From Polaromonas sp. CF318 (GTDB taxonomy: Bacteria > Pseudomonadota > Gammaproteobacteria > Burkholderiales > Burkholderiaceae_C): a stretch of DNA of 64,000 nucleotides. The stretch is taken from NCBI RefSeq assembly GCF_000282655.1, contig NZ_AKIV01000043.1, positions 18,155 through 82,154 of the forward strand, written 5' to 3'. Shown here one piece after another: positions 16,499 to 25,832 of this stretch. Below the pieces are notes generated by a model, which was not told the DNA's origin, did no database searches, and was given only the letters and a program-made list of their open reading frames with translations. Position 1 is the stretch's first letter; every line of letters starts with the position of its first letter. Position numbers and translations under genes: made by a program.

Positions 16499-18787
16499 AT
16501 GAAATTCCGCTTTCCCATCGTCATCATTGACGAAGATTTCCGTTCCGAAAACACCTCCGGCCTGGGTATTCGCGCGCTGGCGCAGGCCATCGAGAGCGAA
16601 GGCTTCGAGGTGCTGGGCGTCACCAGTTACGGCGACCTCTCGCAGTTCGCCCAGCAGCAAAGCCGGGCCAGCGCCTTTATCCTGTCGATCGACGATGAGG
16701 AGTTCTCACCGGGCCCCGACCTCGATCCCGCCGTGCTGAACCTGCGCACCTTCATCGAGGAGGTGCGCCGCAAGAACCTGGACGTGCCGATTTACGTCTA
16801 TGGCGAGACCAAGACCTCGCGCCACATCCCCAACGACATCCTGCGCGAGCTGCACGGCTTCATCCACATGTTCGAGGACACGCCCGAGTTCGTCGCGCGC
16901 CACATCCTGCGCGAGGCCAAGAGCTACCTGGAAGGCGTGCAGCCGCCGTTTTTCAAGGCTTTGCTGGACTACGCCGAGGACGGCTCCTATTCCTGGCACT
17001 GTCCCGGCCATTCCGGCGGCGTGGCTTTTCTCAAAAGCCCGGTCGGGCAGATGTTCCACCAGTTTTTCGGCGAGAACATGCTGCGCGCCGACGTCTGCAA
17101 CGCGGTGGAGGAACTCGGCCAGTTGCTGGACCACGACGGCGCGATAGGCGCCAGCGAGCGCAATGCGGCGCGCATTTTCAACGCCGACCACTGCTTCTTC
17201 GTGACCAACGGCACTTCCACCAGCAACAAGATGGTCTGGCACCACACGGTGGCGCCCGGCGACGTGGTGGTGGTCGACCGCAACTGCCACAAGTCCATCC
17301 TGCACTCCATCATCATGACCGGGGCAATCCCGGTGTTCCTGAAGCCGACGCGCAACCATTTCGGCATCATCGGCCCGATTCCGCAGAGCGAATTCGAGCC
17401 GGACGCCATCCGCGCCAAGATAGACGCCAACCCGTTGCTCAAGGGCGTGGACAGCAGCAAGGTCAGGCCGCGTGTGCTGACGCTGACGCAGTCGACCTAT
17501 GACGGCGTGCTCTACAACACCGAAACCATCAAGGGCATGCTGGACGGCTACATCGACAACCTGCACTTTGACGAAGCCTGGCTGCCGCACGCCGCCTTCC
17601 ACCCCTTCTACGGCGCTTACCACGCCATGGGCAAAAACCGCGTCCGGCCGAAAAATGCCGTGGTGTACGCCACGCAGTCCATCCACAAGCTGCTCGCCGG
17701 CATCAGCCAGGCCAGCCACGTGCTGGTGCAGGACTCGCAGGACGTGAAGCTCGACAGGCACCTCTTCAATGAGGCCTACCTGATGCACACCTCCACCTCG
17801 CCGCAGTACAGCATCATCGCCAGCTGCGATGTGGCCGCGGCCATGATGGAGCCACCCGGCGGCACCGCGCTGGTCGAGGAGAGCATCGCCGAATCACTGG
17901 ACTTTCGCCGCGCCATGCGCAAGATCGACGAAGAGTACGGCGACGACTGGTGGTTCAAGGTCTGGGGGCCGGACAAGCTGGTCGAAGAGGGCATAGGCGA
18001 GGCCCAGGACTGGATCATCAAGGGCGAATCCCGCAGCGCCAAGATGGCGAAAAACGGCGCCAACAACTGGCACGGCTTCGGCCAGATGGCCACCGGCTTC
18101 AACATGCTGGACCCGATCAAGTCCACCATCGTCACGCCCGGCCTGGACCTGAACGGCAAGTTCGCCAAAACCGGCATCCCGGCCAGCATCGTGACCAAGT
18201 TCCTGGCCGAACACGGCGTGATCGTCGAAAAAACCGGCCTCTACAGCTTCTTCATCATGTTCACCATCGGCATCACCAAGGGCCGCTGGAACACGCTGCT
18301 GACGGCGCTGCAGCAGTTCAAGGACGACTACGACAAGAACCAGCCGATGTGGCGCATCCTGCCCGAGTTCTGCCAGAAGTACCCCAAGTACGAGCGCATG
18401 GGCCTGGCCGACCTGTGCCAGCACATCCACACCTTGTACGCCAAGTACGACATCGCGCGGCTGACGACCGAGGTCTACCTGAGTGACCTGGCACCCGCCA
18501 TGAAGCCCAGCGACGCCTATGCCCACATCGCCCACCGTACGACGGAGCGCGTCGAGATCGACCAGCTGGAAGGCCGCATCACCGTGGGCCTGGTGACGCC
18601 TTACCCGCCAGGTATCCCGCTCTTGATTCCGGGTGAGGTGTTCAACAAGCGCATCGTGGACTACCTGAAGTTCTCGCGCGAATTCAACGCGCAGTGCCCG
18701 GGTTTCGAGACCGACATCCACGGCCTGGTGGAAGAGGTTGATGCCAAGGGCAAGACCCGTTATTACGCCGACTGCGTCAAGAAGTAG
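16499..18787 (+). CDS. Arginine/lysine/ornithine decarboxylase (large, wing-domain type)
   Basis: 762 residues, the size of the inducible decarboxylases AdiA, CadA, SpeC and SpeF. An N-terminal response-regulator-like wing domain (about residues 1-130, starting FPIVIIDEDF) is followed by the fold-type I PLP domain and a C-terminal domain. The Schiff-base lysine is K397 in TQSIHKLLAG; WHCPGHSGG and the substrate-side HFDEAWLPHAAFHPFYGAYHAM are also recognisable. It decarboxylates a basic amino acid to a polyamine or agmatine, for acid resistance or polyamine supply. Which of arginine, lysine or ornithine is used cannot be read from the sequence. It stands alone, without an antiporter gene. Confidence 0.93.
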   Translation: MKFRFPIVIIDEDFRSENTSGLGIRALAQAIESEGFEVLGVTSYGDLSQFAQQQSRASAFILSIDDEEFSPGPDLDPAVLNLRTFIEEVRRKNLDVPIYVYGETKTSRHIPNDILRELHGFIHMFEDTPEFVARHILREAKSYLEGVQPPFFKALLDYAEDGSYSWHCPGHSGGVAFLKSPVGQMFHQFFGENMLRADVCNAVEELGQLLDHDGAIGASERNAARIFNADHCFFVTNGTSTSNKMVWHHTVAPGDVVVVDRNCHKSILHSIIMTGAIPVFLKPTRNHFGIIGPIPQSEFEPDAIRAKIDANPLLKGVDSSKVRPRVLTLTQSTYDGVLYNTETIKGMLDGYIDNLHFDEAWLPHAAFHPFYGAYHAMGKNRVRPKNAVVYATQSIHKLLAGISQASHVLVQDSQDVKLDRHLFNEAYLMHTSTSPQYSIIASCDVAAAMMEPPGGTALVEESIAESLDFRRAMRKIDEEYGDDWWFKVWGPDKLVEEGIGEAQDWIIKGESRSAKMAKNGANNWHGFGQMATGFNMLDPIKSTIVTPGLDLNGKFAKTGIPASIVTKFLAEHGVIVEKTGLYSFFIMFTIGITKGRWNTLLTALQQFKDDYDKNQPMWRILPEFCQKYPKYERMGLADLCQHIHTLYAKYDIARLTTEVYLSDLAPAMKPSDAYAHIAHRTTERVEIDQLEGRITVGLVTPYPPGIPLLIPGEVFNKRIVDYLKFSREFNAQCPGFETDIHGLVEEVDAKGKTRYYADCVKK

Positions 18788-18832
18788 GCCCAAGCCGGCC
18801 CGGGCGCGCGGACGACGCCTGCCCCGGCTGCC

Positions 18833-19774
18833 TTAAACGGCGGCGTCCCGCACCCGCATGAAACTGGCAAAGCGCGGAATGCCGCTGTCGTTCAGGCCGC
18901 GGAAACGGTAGCTCACGGTGCTGCCCACGGGCGGCGGGTTCTGGCGCAGCTCGTCGCTCAGGCCGCTGCCCAGCTTGAAGCGACGGCCGGGCTTGCCGTC
19001 GGCGGCCGGCATCTCCACCAGCAGCGCGCCCACCATGCCCGCATATTTGCCCTGGCCTGGAATGTGCGCCACCACGCGGGCTTCGTCGTCTTCGTGCGGC
19101 TTGGCCTTGAGCAGGTCGTCGCTGCGCTGGCCCCTGTAAAGCGAGGCCCCGCGGTGCAGCATCAGGCCTTCGCCGCCGTGCTTGACGGTGGTGGCCAACA
19201 AAGCCTGCAGGGCCGCATGGCTGGCGACCTTGGATTGGGCCACGGCCTGTACCCAGGGCTGGTCGATGCGGCTCACCACGCCGTTCAGGGCCGGGATGCG
19301 CTCGTTGAAGCGGCCGCCCTGCGTGGGCAGGTCGAACACCATGAAGCGCATGGCCCGCCAGGCCGCCGGATCGGGGCTTTGCTGGCGCACCGTGGACATC
19401 GCGCGGGCGAACTGCCCGTGGCCCGCCCACAATTCGCCGTCCAGCGGCACCTTGGGCCAGCCCGCCGTGAACCAGGCCGGCGCCGCGATGCGTTCCCCGT
19501 TGCGCGTCAGCAGCTTTTCGCCGTCCCAGTAGCCGCGTATGCCGTCGTATTTTTCGCTGACCCAGTAGTCGGCCAGGGGGATGCCCGGGCGGTAGGCTTT
19601 GGCCAGCATGAGCTGCGGCGCCTCGGGAGCAGTCGCGGCGGCAAAGGCCGGGCCGGACAGGGTGGGCGTGAGCAGGCCTGCGACGACCAGCAGCAACTGG
19701 AGGGCTTTAAGGCGAAAAACCGCCGTGGAGGTTGAAATGTGGGAGGTGGGTGTTTGTGCTGGGTGCGGTGCCAT
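18833..19774 (-). CDS. ligE: Exported ATP-dependent DNA ligase, LigE type
   Basis: 313 residues. The nucleotidyltransferase motif I is SEKYDGIRG, with adenylation lysine K75; further motifs seen are DGELWAG, FMVFDLP, GGEGLMLH and LLKAKPHEDDEARVV, then a small OB domain. There is no zinc finger, BRCT or helix-hairpin-helix, so it is the minimal LigE class, which reseals nicks with ATP and is separate from the NAD-dependent replicative ligase. Residues 20-46 form a signal peptide (Arg-Leu-Lys, then LQLLLVVAGLLTP, cleavage near AFA-A), placing it in the periplasm. The start is the ATG at 19774. A LexA-like box lies 18 bases upstream. It is convergent with the decarboxylase. Confidence 0.9.
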   Translation of the reverse strand: MAPHPAQTPTSHISTSTAVFRLKALQLLLVVAGLLTPTLSGPAFAAATAPEAPQLMLAKAYRPGIPLADYWVSEKYDGIRGYWDGEKLLTRNGERIAAPAWFTAGWPKVPLDGELWAGHGQFARAMSTVRQQSPDPAAWRAMRFMVFDLPTQGGRFNERIPALNGVVSRIDQPWVQAVAQSKVASHAALQALLATTVKHGGEGLMLHRGASLYRGQRSDDLLKAKPHEDDEARVVAHIPGQGKYAGMVGALLVEMPAADGKPGRRFKLGSGLSDELRQNPPPVGSTVSYRFRGLNDSGIPRFASFMRVRDAAV

Positions 19775-19780
19775 GTTTCT

Positions 19781-19808
19781 TTGACTTTTGGCTGTATGAA
19801 TGTACAGT
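19781..19808 (+). promoter_or_regulatory. Candidate promoter for the GFA-GNAT pair, overlapping a LexA-like box
   Basis: TTGACT at 19781-19786, a 16-base spacer, TACAGT at 19803-19808. The spacer and -10 fall in the CTGT-N8-ACAG palindrome, so a repressor bound there would block this promoter. Confidence 0.45.
19792..19807. promoter_or_regulatory. LexA-type SOS operator
   Basis: CTGTATGAATGTACAG: exact CTGT-N8-ACAG, the LexA operator form used in gamma- and betaproteobacteria, with an AT-rich centre and G-T / A-C inner matches to the long consensus. It lies between the divergent ligE and GFA genes, 18 bases before the ligE ATG. On the minus strand a TATAGA -10-like hexamer abuts it (19809-19814), and on the plus strand the candidate -10 is inside it, so both directions could be repressed. 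Confidence 0.7.
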
Positions 19809-19916
19809 CTATAGTCCCGTGCCGGGCGCGGCAAGCGTTGCTCCAGGAAACTGTCGAGGGCGCGCCACATGCGCCTGGTTCCCCCGCAAATCATTGAGAA
19901 AAAAGGATGCAAAAAC

Positions 19917-20264
19917 ATGACCCACCAAGGAAGCTGCCACTGCGGAAGGATTGCCTTTGAGGTCGAGGGCGAGCCCGCCAGCGCGCTGGCCTGCAACTGC
20001 TCCATGTGCTCGCGCAAGGGCTCGCTGCTCTGGTTTGTTCCGCGCGAGCAGTTGCGCCTGCTCACGCCCGACGAGAACGCCAGTACCTATCTGTTCAACA
20101 AGCACCTCATCCAGCACCGGTTTTGCCCCACCTGCGGCATCCACCCCTATGGCGAAGGCACGGGCCCGGACGGCAAGCGCATGGCCGCCATCAACCTGCG
20201 CTGCGTGCAGGATCTGGACCTCGCCGCCATCCCCGTCCAGCATTTCAACGGGCGGGCTGCATGA
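19917..20264 (+). CDS. GFA/CENP-V family zinc protein
   Basis: 115 residues, full length for this family. Zinc ligands are all present: C7 and C9 (CHCG), C26, C28 and C31 (CNCSMC), C70 and C73 (CPTCG). The fold is that of the glutathione-dependent formaldehyde-activating enzyme domain; most small members have no known substrate, so the formaldehyde role should not be assumed. AAGGA lies about ten bases before the ATG. Its stop overlaps the start of the next gene by four bases. It is divergent from ligE across the LexA-like box. Confidence 0.9.
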   Translation: MTHQGSCHCGRIAFEVEGEPASALACNCSMCSRKGSLLWFVPREQLRLLTPDENASTYLFNKHLIQHRFCPTCGIHPYGEGTGPDGKRMAAINLRCVQDLDLAAIPVQHFNGRAA

Positions 20265-21001
20265 CCCCCAGCGATATCGAATCCATAGAGCGGGCCACCC
20301 TGGCCGCGGTGTCTCCCGAAGCCGTCGAGGAATTCCAGGGCTGGCTGCTGCCTTTTGACGGTGGCACGGTCAGCCGGGCCCACAGCGCCGTGCCGCTGCG
20401 CCATGTGCCGGCGGGCGTGGGCATGGTCGAGCAGATAGAAGCGCGCTACCGGGCGCGCGGCCTGCGCACGGTGTTCCGTCTGGCCAATGAGGGCTGCTTC
20501 GACGGCCTGCGGCAGGAACTGGCGCGGCGCGGCTACCAATCGGGAAAGCCGGTGCTGGTTCAGGTGGCGCCGGTGCAGGCCATGCGCGCGGCCAGTGCGG
20601 CAGCGCCGGCCGAAACCGCCGATGTGCCCGATGCGGCCTGGGCCGCGCTGTTCCTGGCCGAAGGTTTTGACCCGGTAGACGGCGCGAGCCGCGTCAAGGC
20701 CTTGAGCCGCGCCCGCGGTTCGGTCTATGCCAGCGTGCGCGAAAACGGCAAAACCGTGGCGGCGGGCGCCGGCGCCTTCAGCCATGGCTGGTCCAGCGTG
20801 CACGGCATGCGCACCGACCAGGCCTGCAGGGGCAGGGGACTGGCCGGGCGCGTGCTGGCCGGCATCGCCGCCGTGGCCGAACAGCGCGGCATCGCGCGGG
20901 CTTTTTTGCAGGTGGAAGACGTCAATGCCCCGGCGCTGGCGCTGTACCGGCGCGCGGGTTTTGAGACCGTCTGGAGTTACGACTACTGGCGGCAACCGTA
21001 G
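20261..21001 (+). CDS. GNAT family N-acetyltransferase
   Basis: 246 residues. The N-terminal half (WLLPFDGGTVSRAHSAVPL) is a divergent acetyltransferase-like lobe. The C-terminal half has the real acetyl-CoA signature TDQACRGRGLAGRVLAGIAAVAEQRG (R/Q-x-x-G-x-G/A), then LQVEDVNAPALALYRRAGFE, which is very typical of GNAT motif B. The substrate is unknown. It is coupled to the GFA gene by an ATGA overlap, so the two probably form one transcript from the LexA-flanked promoter. It is convergent with fabI, 14 bases apart. Confidence 0.88.
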   Translation: MTPSDIESIERATLAAVSPEAVEEFQGWLLPFDGGTVSRAHSAVPLRHVPAGVGMVEQIEARYRARGLRTVFRLANEGCFDGLRQELARRGYQSGKPVLVQVAPVQAMRAASAAAPAETADVPDAAWAALFLAEGFDPVDGASRVKALSRARGSVYASVRENGKTVAAGAGAFSHGWSSVHGMRTDQACRGRGLAGRVLAGIAAVAEQRGIARAFLQVEDVNAPALALYRRAGFETVWSYDYWRQP

Positions 21002-21015
21002 GTGGCTGCCCAGGC

Positions 21016-21825
21016 TCAGGCCGCTTCGGCCGGCTCGGCGATGCCGCCCACGACGTGGCTGAAACCGCCGTCGACATAAGTGATCTCGGCGCTCACGCCG
21101 CCGGCCAGGTCGCTCAGCAGGAAAGCCGCCACATTGCCCACGTCCTCGATCGTCACGTTGCGGCGAATCGGGGAGGCTTCGGCGACCACGCTCAGAATCT
21201 TGCCGAAGCCCTTGATGCCGCTGGCGGCCAGGGTCTTGATGGGGCCGGCGCTGATGCCGTTAACGCGCATGCCCTTGGGGCCCAGCGATTCGGCCAGGTA
21301 GCGTACCGAGGCTTCCAGGCTGGCCTTGGCCAGGCCCATGGTGTTGTAGTTGGGCACGGTGCGCACTGCGCCCAGGTAGGTCAGCGTGAGCAGCGCCGAT
21401 TTCGGGTTCAGGTAGGGCAGGGCCGCCTTGGCCATGGCCGGAAAGCTGTAGGCGCTGATGTCGTGGGCGATCTTGAAGCCCTCGCGCGACAGGCCGTCGA
21501 GGAAGTCGCCGGCAATCGCCTCGCGCGGCGCATAGCCTATGCTGTGCACAAAGCCGTCAAACGTCGGCCATGTCTGGGACAGGTCGGAAAACAGCTTGGC
21601 AATCTGCGCGTCGTCGCCCACGTCGCAGTCAAAAATCAGTTTCGAATCGAAATCGGCGGCGAATTCCGTGATGCGGTCCTTGAAACGCTCCCCGACGTAG
21701 CTGAAGGCCAGTTCGGCGCCCTGGGCGTGGCAGGCCTTGGCGATGCCGTAGGCGATGGAGCGGTTGGACAGCACGCCCGTGATCAACAGTTTTTTGCCAG
21801 TGAGGAATCCGGTGTGTGTCGCCAT
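21016..21825 (-). CDS. fabI: Enoyl-[acyl-carrier-protein] reductase FabI
   Basis: 269 residues, NADH-dependent reductase of the last step of each fatty acid elongation cycle. [19 protein letters not shown] near the N-terminus is the FabI nucleotide-binding form. Catalytic residues are Y150, Y160 and K167 ([23 protein letters not shown]), with the Tyr-Tyr-Lys spacing of E. coli FabI. It is the target of triclosan-type inhibitors. The start was taken at the second possible ATG ([12 protein letters not shown]), the normal FabI beginning; a frame extension of 13 residues is unlikely. Confidence 0.96.
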   Translation of the reverse strand: MATHTGFLTGKKLLITGVLSNRSIAYGIAKACHAQGAELAFSYVGERFKDRITEFAADFDSKLIFDCDVGDDAQIAKLFSDLSQTWPTFDGFVHSIGYAPREAIAGDFLDGLSREGFKIAHDISAYSFPAMAKAALPYLNPKSALLTLTYLGAVRTVPNYNTMGLAKASLEASVRYLAESLGPKGMRVNGISAGPIKTLAASGIKGFGKILSVVAEASPIRRNVTIEDVGNVAAFLLSDLAGGVSAEITYVDGGFSHVVGGIAEPAEAA

Positions 21826-21921
21826 GCAGGTGCTCCAGTAAATGTGCGGAAGATATGCCGGCAAGGGGCGCGAGATTCGCGCGCCGGAAATTTGCCGACC
21901 TAAGTAGGGCAGAATTGTCGC

Positions 21922-23739
21922 ATGCGAAGTTTGCTGGTCTGGCTCCTGCTGGTAGTTTCTGCGCCGTCATGGGCCGCGCACGGTTACGCGCTCTGGGGCG
22001 ATCTCAAGTACCCCGCGGGTTTTACCCATTTCGACTACGTCAATCCCGTGGCGCCCAAAGGCGGCGAGCTGCGACTGGTCAGCAACCTGCGTTATTCGAC
22101 CTTCGACAAATACAACCCTTTCACGATCAAGGGCTCGGCACCCGCCTATCTGTCGGTACTGATGTTCGATTCGCTGCTGGCCGGCTCCATGGACGAAACC
22201 GCCGCGGGCTATGGCCTGCTGGCAGAGGACGTGCAGGTGGCACCCGACCGGCTGAGCGTGGTGTTCCGCCTGCGCCCGCAGGCGAAGTTCCACAATGGGA
22301 TGCCGGTGGAGGCCGCGGACGTCAAGCATAGCTACGACACGCTGATGGGCCCCTACACCTCACCCGGCTACAAGACCGCGTTGGAGGATGTGGCGGGCTG
22401 CGACGTGATCGACGCGCGCACCGTGCGTTTCCGGTTCAAGAAGCCCAACCGCGAATTGCCCCTGACCGTGGGTGGCCTGCCGGTGTTCAGCCGTGTCTGG
22501 GGCATGGTGGGCGGCAAGCCCAAGCGCTTCGACGAAGTTGTGATGGACATACCCATAGGCAGCGGGCCCTACAAGATCGGCCCGGTGCGTTTCGGCAAGG
22601 ACATCACTTATGTGCGCGACCCCGACTACTGGGCCCGTGATTTGAACGTGCGGCGCGGCGGCTATAACTTCGATCGCATCACCGTGAAGATCTACAAGGA
22701 CAACACGGCGCGGCTGGAGGCCCTGAAGGCGGCCGAGTTCGACATGATGAGCTTCTACTCGGCCGGCGACTGGGCGCGCCGCGTGACGGGCAAGCGCTTT
22801 GATTCGGGTGAGCTGGTCAAGCAGGATTTCCCGCACCGCCAGCCGGCCGGGTTCCAGAGCTATGTGCTCAACAGCCGCAAGCCCATGCTGTCCGACCCGC
22901 GTGTACGCGAGGCTCTCGGCCTGGCGCTGGACTATGAGTGGATGAACCGGCAGATGTTCTACAACGGCTATCCGCGCGTGATGGATCTGTTCGGCAACAC
23001 GGACTGCGCCGCAACCGGCCAGCCGTCTCCGGAGGAACTGGCCCTGCTGGAGCCCTTGCGCGCCAAGGTGCCCGCCGCGGTCTTCGGGCCCATGTACCAG
23101 CCGCCCAGGACGACCGGTGAAGGCCAGTCGCTGCGCAACAACCTGCGCAAGGCGCAGGCCCTGCTCAAGGATGCCGGCTGGACCTACCGCGACGGCGCGC
23201 TGCGCAACGCCAAGGGCGACGCCATGGTGCTCGACTATCTGGACAGCCGCGACACGGGCGTGCGCACGATCGCGCCCTGGATGCGCAACCTGGAAAAGCT
23301 GGGTATCACGCTGCGCTTCTCGCCGGTGGACTTTGCGCTCTACCAGCAGCGACTGGACAAATTCGAGTTCGACATCACGACCATCAACTTCCCGGGCACG
23401 CACGACCCGGGCCAGCAACTGAGCGACATTTTCGGCAGCAAGGCGGCCGACACCGAAAGCTCGGGCAATTACTTTGGCGTCAAGAGCCCGGCCGTGGACG
23501 CGCTGGTCACCGCGGCGGTCGGCGCCAGGACCAAGGCTGAGCTGATCCCGGCCTGCCGGGCGCTGGACCGCGTGATCATGCACAGCCACTACCTGATCCC
23601 CCAGTGGACGCTGACCTCGCACCGCGTCGCCTACAACGCCTGGCGGCTGGGCTTCAAACCGCCGATGCCGCCTTATGCCGGGGCGGAAGACTGGGTCATG
23701 CTGGCCTGGTGGGCCAAACCCGTGCCCCAAGGAAAGTAG
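21922..23739 (+). CDS. yejA: Peptide ABC transporter substrate-binding protein YejA
   Basis: 605 residues, SBP_bac_5 family, first gene of a complete yejABEF set. A signal peptide covers residues 1-18 ([17 protein letters not shown]). Mature landmarks are [23 protein letters not shown] and a tail ending [20 protein letters not shown], both characteristic of YejA rather than OppA or DppA. In enterobacteria YejABEF imports peptide-nucleotides such as microcin C and defensive peptides; here the natural ligand is unknown. yejB starts four bases after the stop. Confidence 0.92.
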   Translation: MRSLLVWLLLVVSAPSWAAHGYALWGDLKYPAGFTHFDYVNPVAPKGGELRLVSNLRYSTFDKYNPFTIKGSAPAYLSVLMFDSLLAGSMDETAAGYGLLAEDVQVAPDRLSVVFRLRPQAKFHNGMPVEAADVKHSYDTLMGPYTSPGYKTALEDVAGCDVIDARTVRFRFKKPNRELPLTVGGLPVFSRVWGMVGGKPKRFDEVVMDIPIGSGPYKIGPVRFGKDITYVRDPDYWARDLNVRRGGYNFDRITVKIYKDNTARLEALKAAEFDMMSFYSAGDWARRVTGKRFDSGELVKQDFPHRQPAGFQSYVLNSRKPMLSDPRVREALGLALDYEWMNRQMFYNGYPRVMDLFGNTDCAATGQPSPEELALLEPLRAKVPAAVFGPMYQPPRTTGEGQSLRNNLRKAQALLKDAGWTYRDGALRNAKGDAMVLDYLDSRDTGVRTIAPWMRNLEKLGITLRFSPVDFALYQQRLDKFEFDITTINFPGTHDPGQQLSDIFGSKAADTESSGNYFGVKSPAVDALVTAAVGARTKAELIPACRALDRVIMHSHYLIPQWTLTSHRVAYNAWRLGFKPPMPPYAGAEDWVMLAWWAKPVPQGK

Positions 23740-23743
23740 CCAG

Positions 23744-24769
23744 ATGTTCGCCTACGCCCTCAAACGCCTGCTGCTGATGATTCCCACCTTGCTGGGCGTG
23801 CTGCTGATCACCTTTGCCGTGATCCAGTTCGTGCCCGGCGGGCCGGTGGAGCAATACTTGTCGGACGCCAAAGGCGGCTTCGGCGGTGTGGAGTCGGGCG
23901 GCTCCAGCTACCGGGGCAACCAGGGCGTGGACCCCAAGCGCCTGGAGGCGATCAAGGCCTTATACGGTTTCGACAAGCCGGCCCATGAGCGGCTGGTGCA
24001 GATGCTGGGCCAGTTCGCGCGCTTCGACCTGGGCAAGAGCTTTTTCCAGAACAAGGACGTGTGGACGCTGATCCTGGAGAAGCTGCCGGTGTCCATCAGC
24101 CTGGGGCTGTGGACTTTTTTCATCAGTTACGGCGTCGCCGTGCCCTTGGGCGTGGCCAAGGCAGTCAGGGCGGGGAGCAAGTTCGACCTGATCACCACCT
24201 TGCTGATCCTGGTGGGCTATGCCATTCCGGGTTTTGTGCTGGGCGTTGTGTTGCTTGTGATCTTTGGCGGCCAGCTGCAGTGGTTTCCCTTGCGCGGGCT
24301 GACCTCGCCGAACTGGGACGAACTGAGCGTGGGCGCGAAGATCGTGGACTACCTCTGGCACATCACCCTGCCGGTGACCGCCATGGTATTCGGCAGCTTC
24401 GCGGTGACGGCCATGCTGACCAAGAACTCGTTCCTGGAAGAGATTCGCAAGCAATATGTGCTGACCGCGCGCGCCAAGGGTCTGGCCGAAAACCGTGTGC
24501 TCTGGAAACACGTGTTCCGCAATGCGCTGATTCCCATCATCACCGGTTTTCCGGGCGCGTTCATCGGCGCGTTCTTCACGGGGTCGCTGCTGATCGAGAC
24601 GCTGTTCTCCCTGGACGGCCTGGGCCTGCTCAGCTACGAGAGCGTGATCCGGCGCGACTATCCCGTGGTGCTCGGAACGCTCTACCTGTTCACATTGATC
24701 GGGCTTTTAACCAAACTGGTCAGCGACCTCTCTTACGTACTGGTGGATCCACGTGTCAAATTCGACTAG
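23744..24769 (+). CDS. yejB: Peptide ABC transporter permease YejB
   Basis: 341 residues, inner-membrane permease with six membrane helices. The EAA loop reads LTARAKGLAENRVLWKHVFRNALIP, the docking site for the YejF ATPase. The N-terminal MFAYALKRLLLMIPTLLGVLLITF is typical of the OppB group. The extended periplasmic loop with GGFGGVESGGSSYRG is a YejB trait. It lies four bases after yejA and overlaps yejE by 17 bases. Confidence 0.94.
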   Translation: MFAYALKRLLLMIPTLLGVLLITFAVIQFVPGGPVEQYLSDAKGGFGGVESGGSSYRGNQGVDPKRLEAIKALYGFDKPAHERLVQMLGQFARFDLGKSFFQNKDVWTLILEKLPVSISLGLWTFFISYGVAVPLGVAKAVRAGSKFDLITTLLILVGYAIPGFVLGVVLLVIFGGQLQWFPLRGLTSPNWDELSVGAKIVDYLWHITLPVTAMVFGSFAVTAMLTKNSFLEEIRKQYVLTARAKGLAENRVLWKHVFRNALIPIITGFPGAFIGAFFTGSLLIETLFSLDGLGLLSYESVIRRDYPVVLGTLYLFTLIGLLTKLVSDLSYVLVDPRVKFD

Positions 24770-25832
24770 CAATGGCGCCCCTGCGCCGGCGGCCGACGCC
24801 GCGTCGGCGCTCCACATCAGCCCCGCCCGCCGCGCCTGGCGGCGATTTCGCCGCAATCCGCTGGGTTTCTGGAGCTTGGTGATCTTCTGTGTGATGGTGG
24901 TGCTCAGCCTGTTCGCCGAAGTCATCTCCAACGACCGTCCGCTGGTCGTGCGCTACGAGGGCACCCTTTATTTCCCCATCGTCAAGGATTACTCCGAGCA
25001 GACCTTCGGTGGCGATTTCCCCACGCCCGCGGACTACCTGGACCCTTTCATCCGCGACCGCATCACTGCCGGCGCCAACTGGGCGATATATGCACCCAAT
25101 CCTTACGGCCCCAAAACCCTGAACTACTTCGCCAAGTCCCCCAGTCCGGCCGCGCCCACGCGCGACAACTGGTTCGGCACCGACGACCGGGGGCGCGACC
25201 TGCTGGCGCAACTGATCTACGGATTTCGCGTCAGTGTCCTTTTCGGTCTGGCGCTGACCGTGATCGGCACGGCGTTGGGCATCCTGGCGGGTGCGGTACA
25301 AGGGTATTTCGCGGGTAAAACCGACCTGGTGATGCAGCGCCTGATCGAGATCTGGACTGCGATGCCCGAACTTTATTTGCTCATCATCTTCAGTGCCATT
25401 TTCGCGCCCAGCATCGCGCTGCTGCTAATCCTGTTGTCGGTGTTCGGCTGGATGGGTCTGGCCGATTACGTGCGCGCGGAGTTCCTGCGCAACCGCCAGA
25501 TGGACTATGTGCGGGCGGCCAGGGCCCTGGGCGTCAGCAATTTGCAGATCATGTGGCGGCACATCCTGCCCAACAGCATGACGCCAGTCGTGACCTTCCT
25601 GCCGTTTCGCATGAGCGGTTCCATCCTGGCGTTGACCTCGCTGGACTTCCTGGGCCTGGGTGTGCCGCCCGGTACGCCTTCGCTCGGCGAACTGCTGTCG
25701 CAGGGCAAGAACAACATAGACGCCTGGTGGATTTCACTGTCCACCTTCTTGGTGCTGGTCATGACATTGCTGCTGCTCACCTTCATGGGCGATGCTTTGC
25801 GCGACGCCATGGACCCCAGGAAGGCCGACTGA
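24753..25832 (+). CDS. yejE: Peptide ABC transporter permease YejE
   Basis: 359 residues, second permease. A Ser/Ala-rich cytosolic head of about 30 residues precedes RRFRRNPLGFWSLVIF and membrane helix 1. A long periplasmic segment (about residues 60-140) holds NWFGTDDRGRDLLAQLIYGFR, conserved in OppC/YejE. The EAA loop is YVRAARALGVSNLQIMWRHILPN. The start is GTG at 24753, inside the end of yejB; no in-frame ATG fits better. The last base of its stop is the first base of the yejF ATG. Confidence 0.93.
   Translation: MSNSTSNGAPAPAADAASALHISPARRAWRRFRRNPLGFWSLVIFCVMVVLSLFAEVISNDRPLVVRYEGTLYFPIVKDYSEQTFGGDFPTPADYLDPFIRDRITAGANWAIYAPNPYGPKTLNYFAKSPSPAAPTRDNWFGTDDRGRDLLAQLIYGFRVSVLFGLALTVIGTALGILAGAVQGYFAGKTDLVMQRLIEIWTAMPELYLLIIFSAIFAPSIALLLILLSVFGWMGLADYVRAEFLRNRQMDYVRAARALGVSNLQIMWRHILPNSMTPVVTFLPFRMSGSILALTSLDFLGLGVPPGTPSLGELLSQGKNNIDAWWISLSTFLVLVMTLLLLTFMGDALRDAMDPRKAD

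Noticed and set aside
19917..20264. Glutathione-dependent formaldehyde-activating enzyme as a firm function
   Set aside because: The fold and zinc ligands are present, but most small members of this family do not act on formaldehyde, so only the family is claimed.
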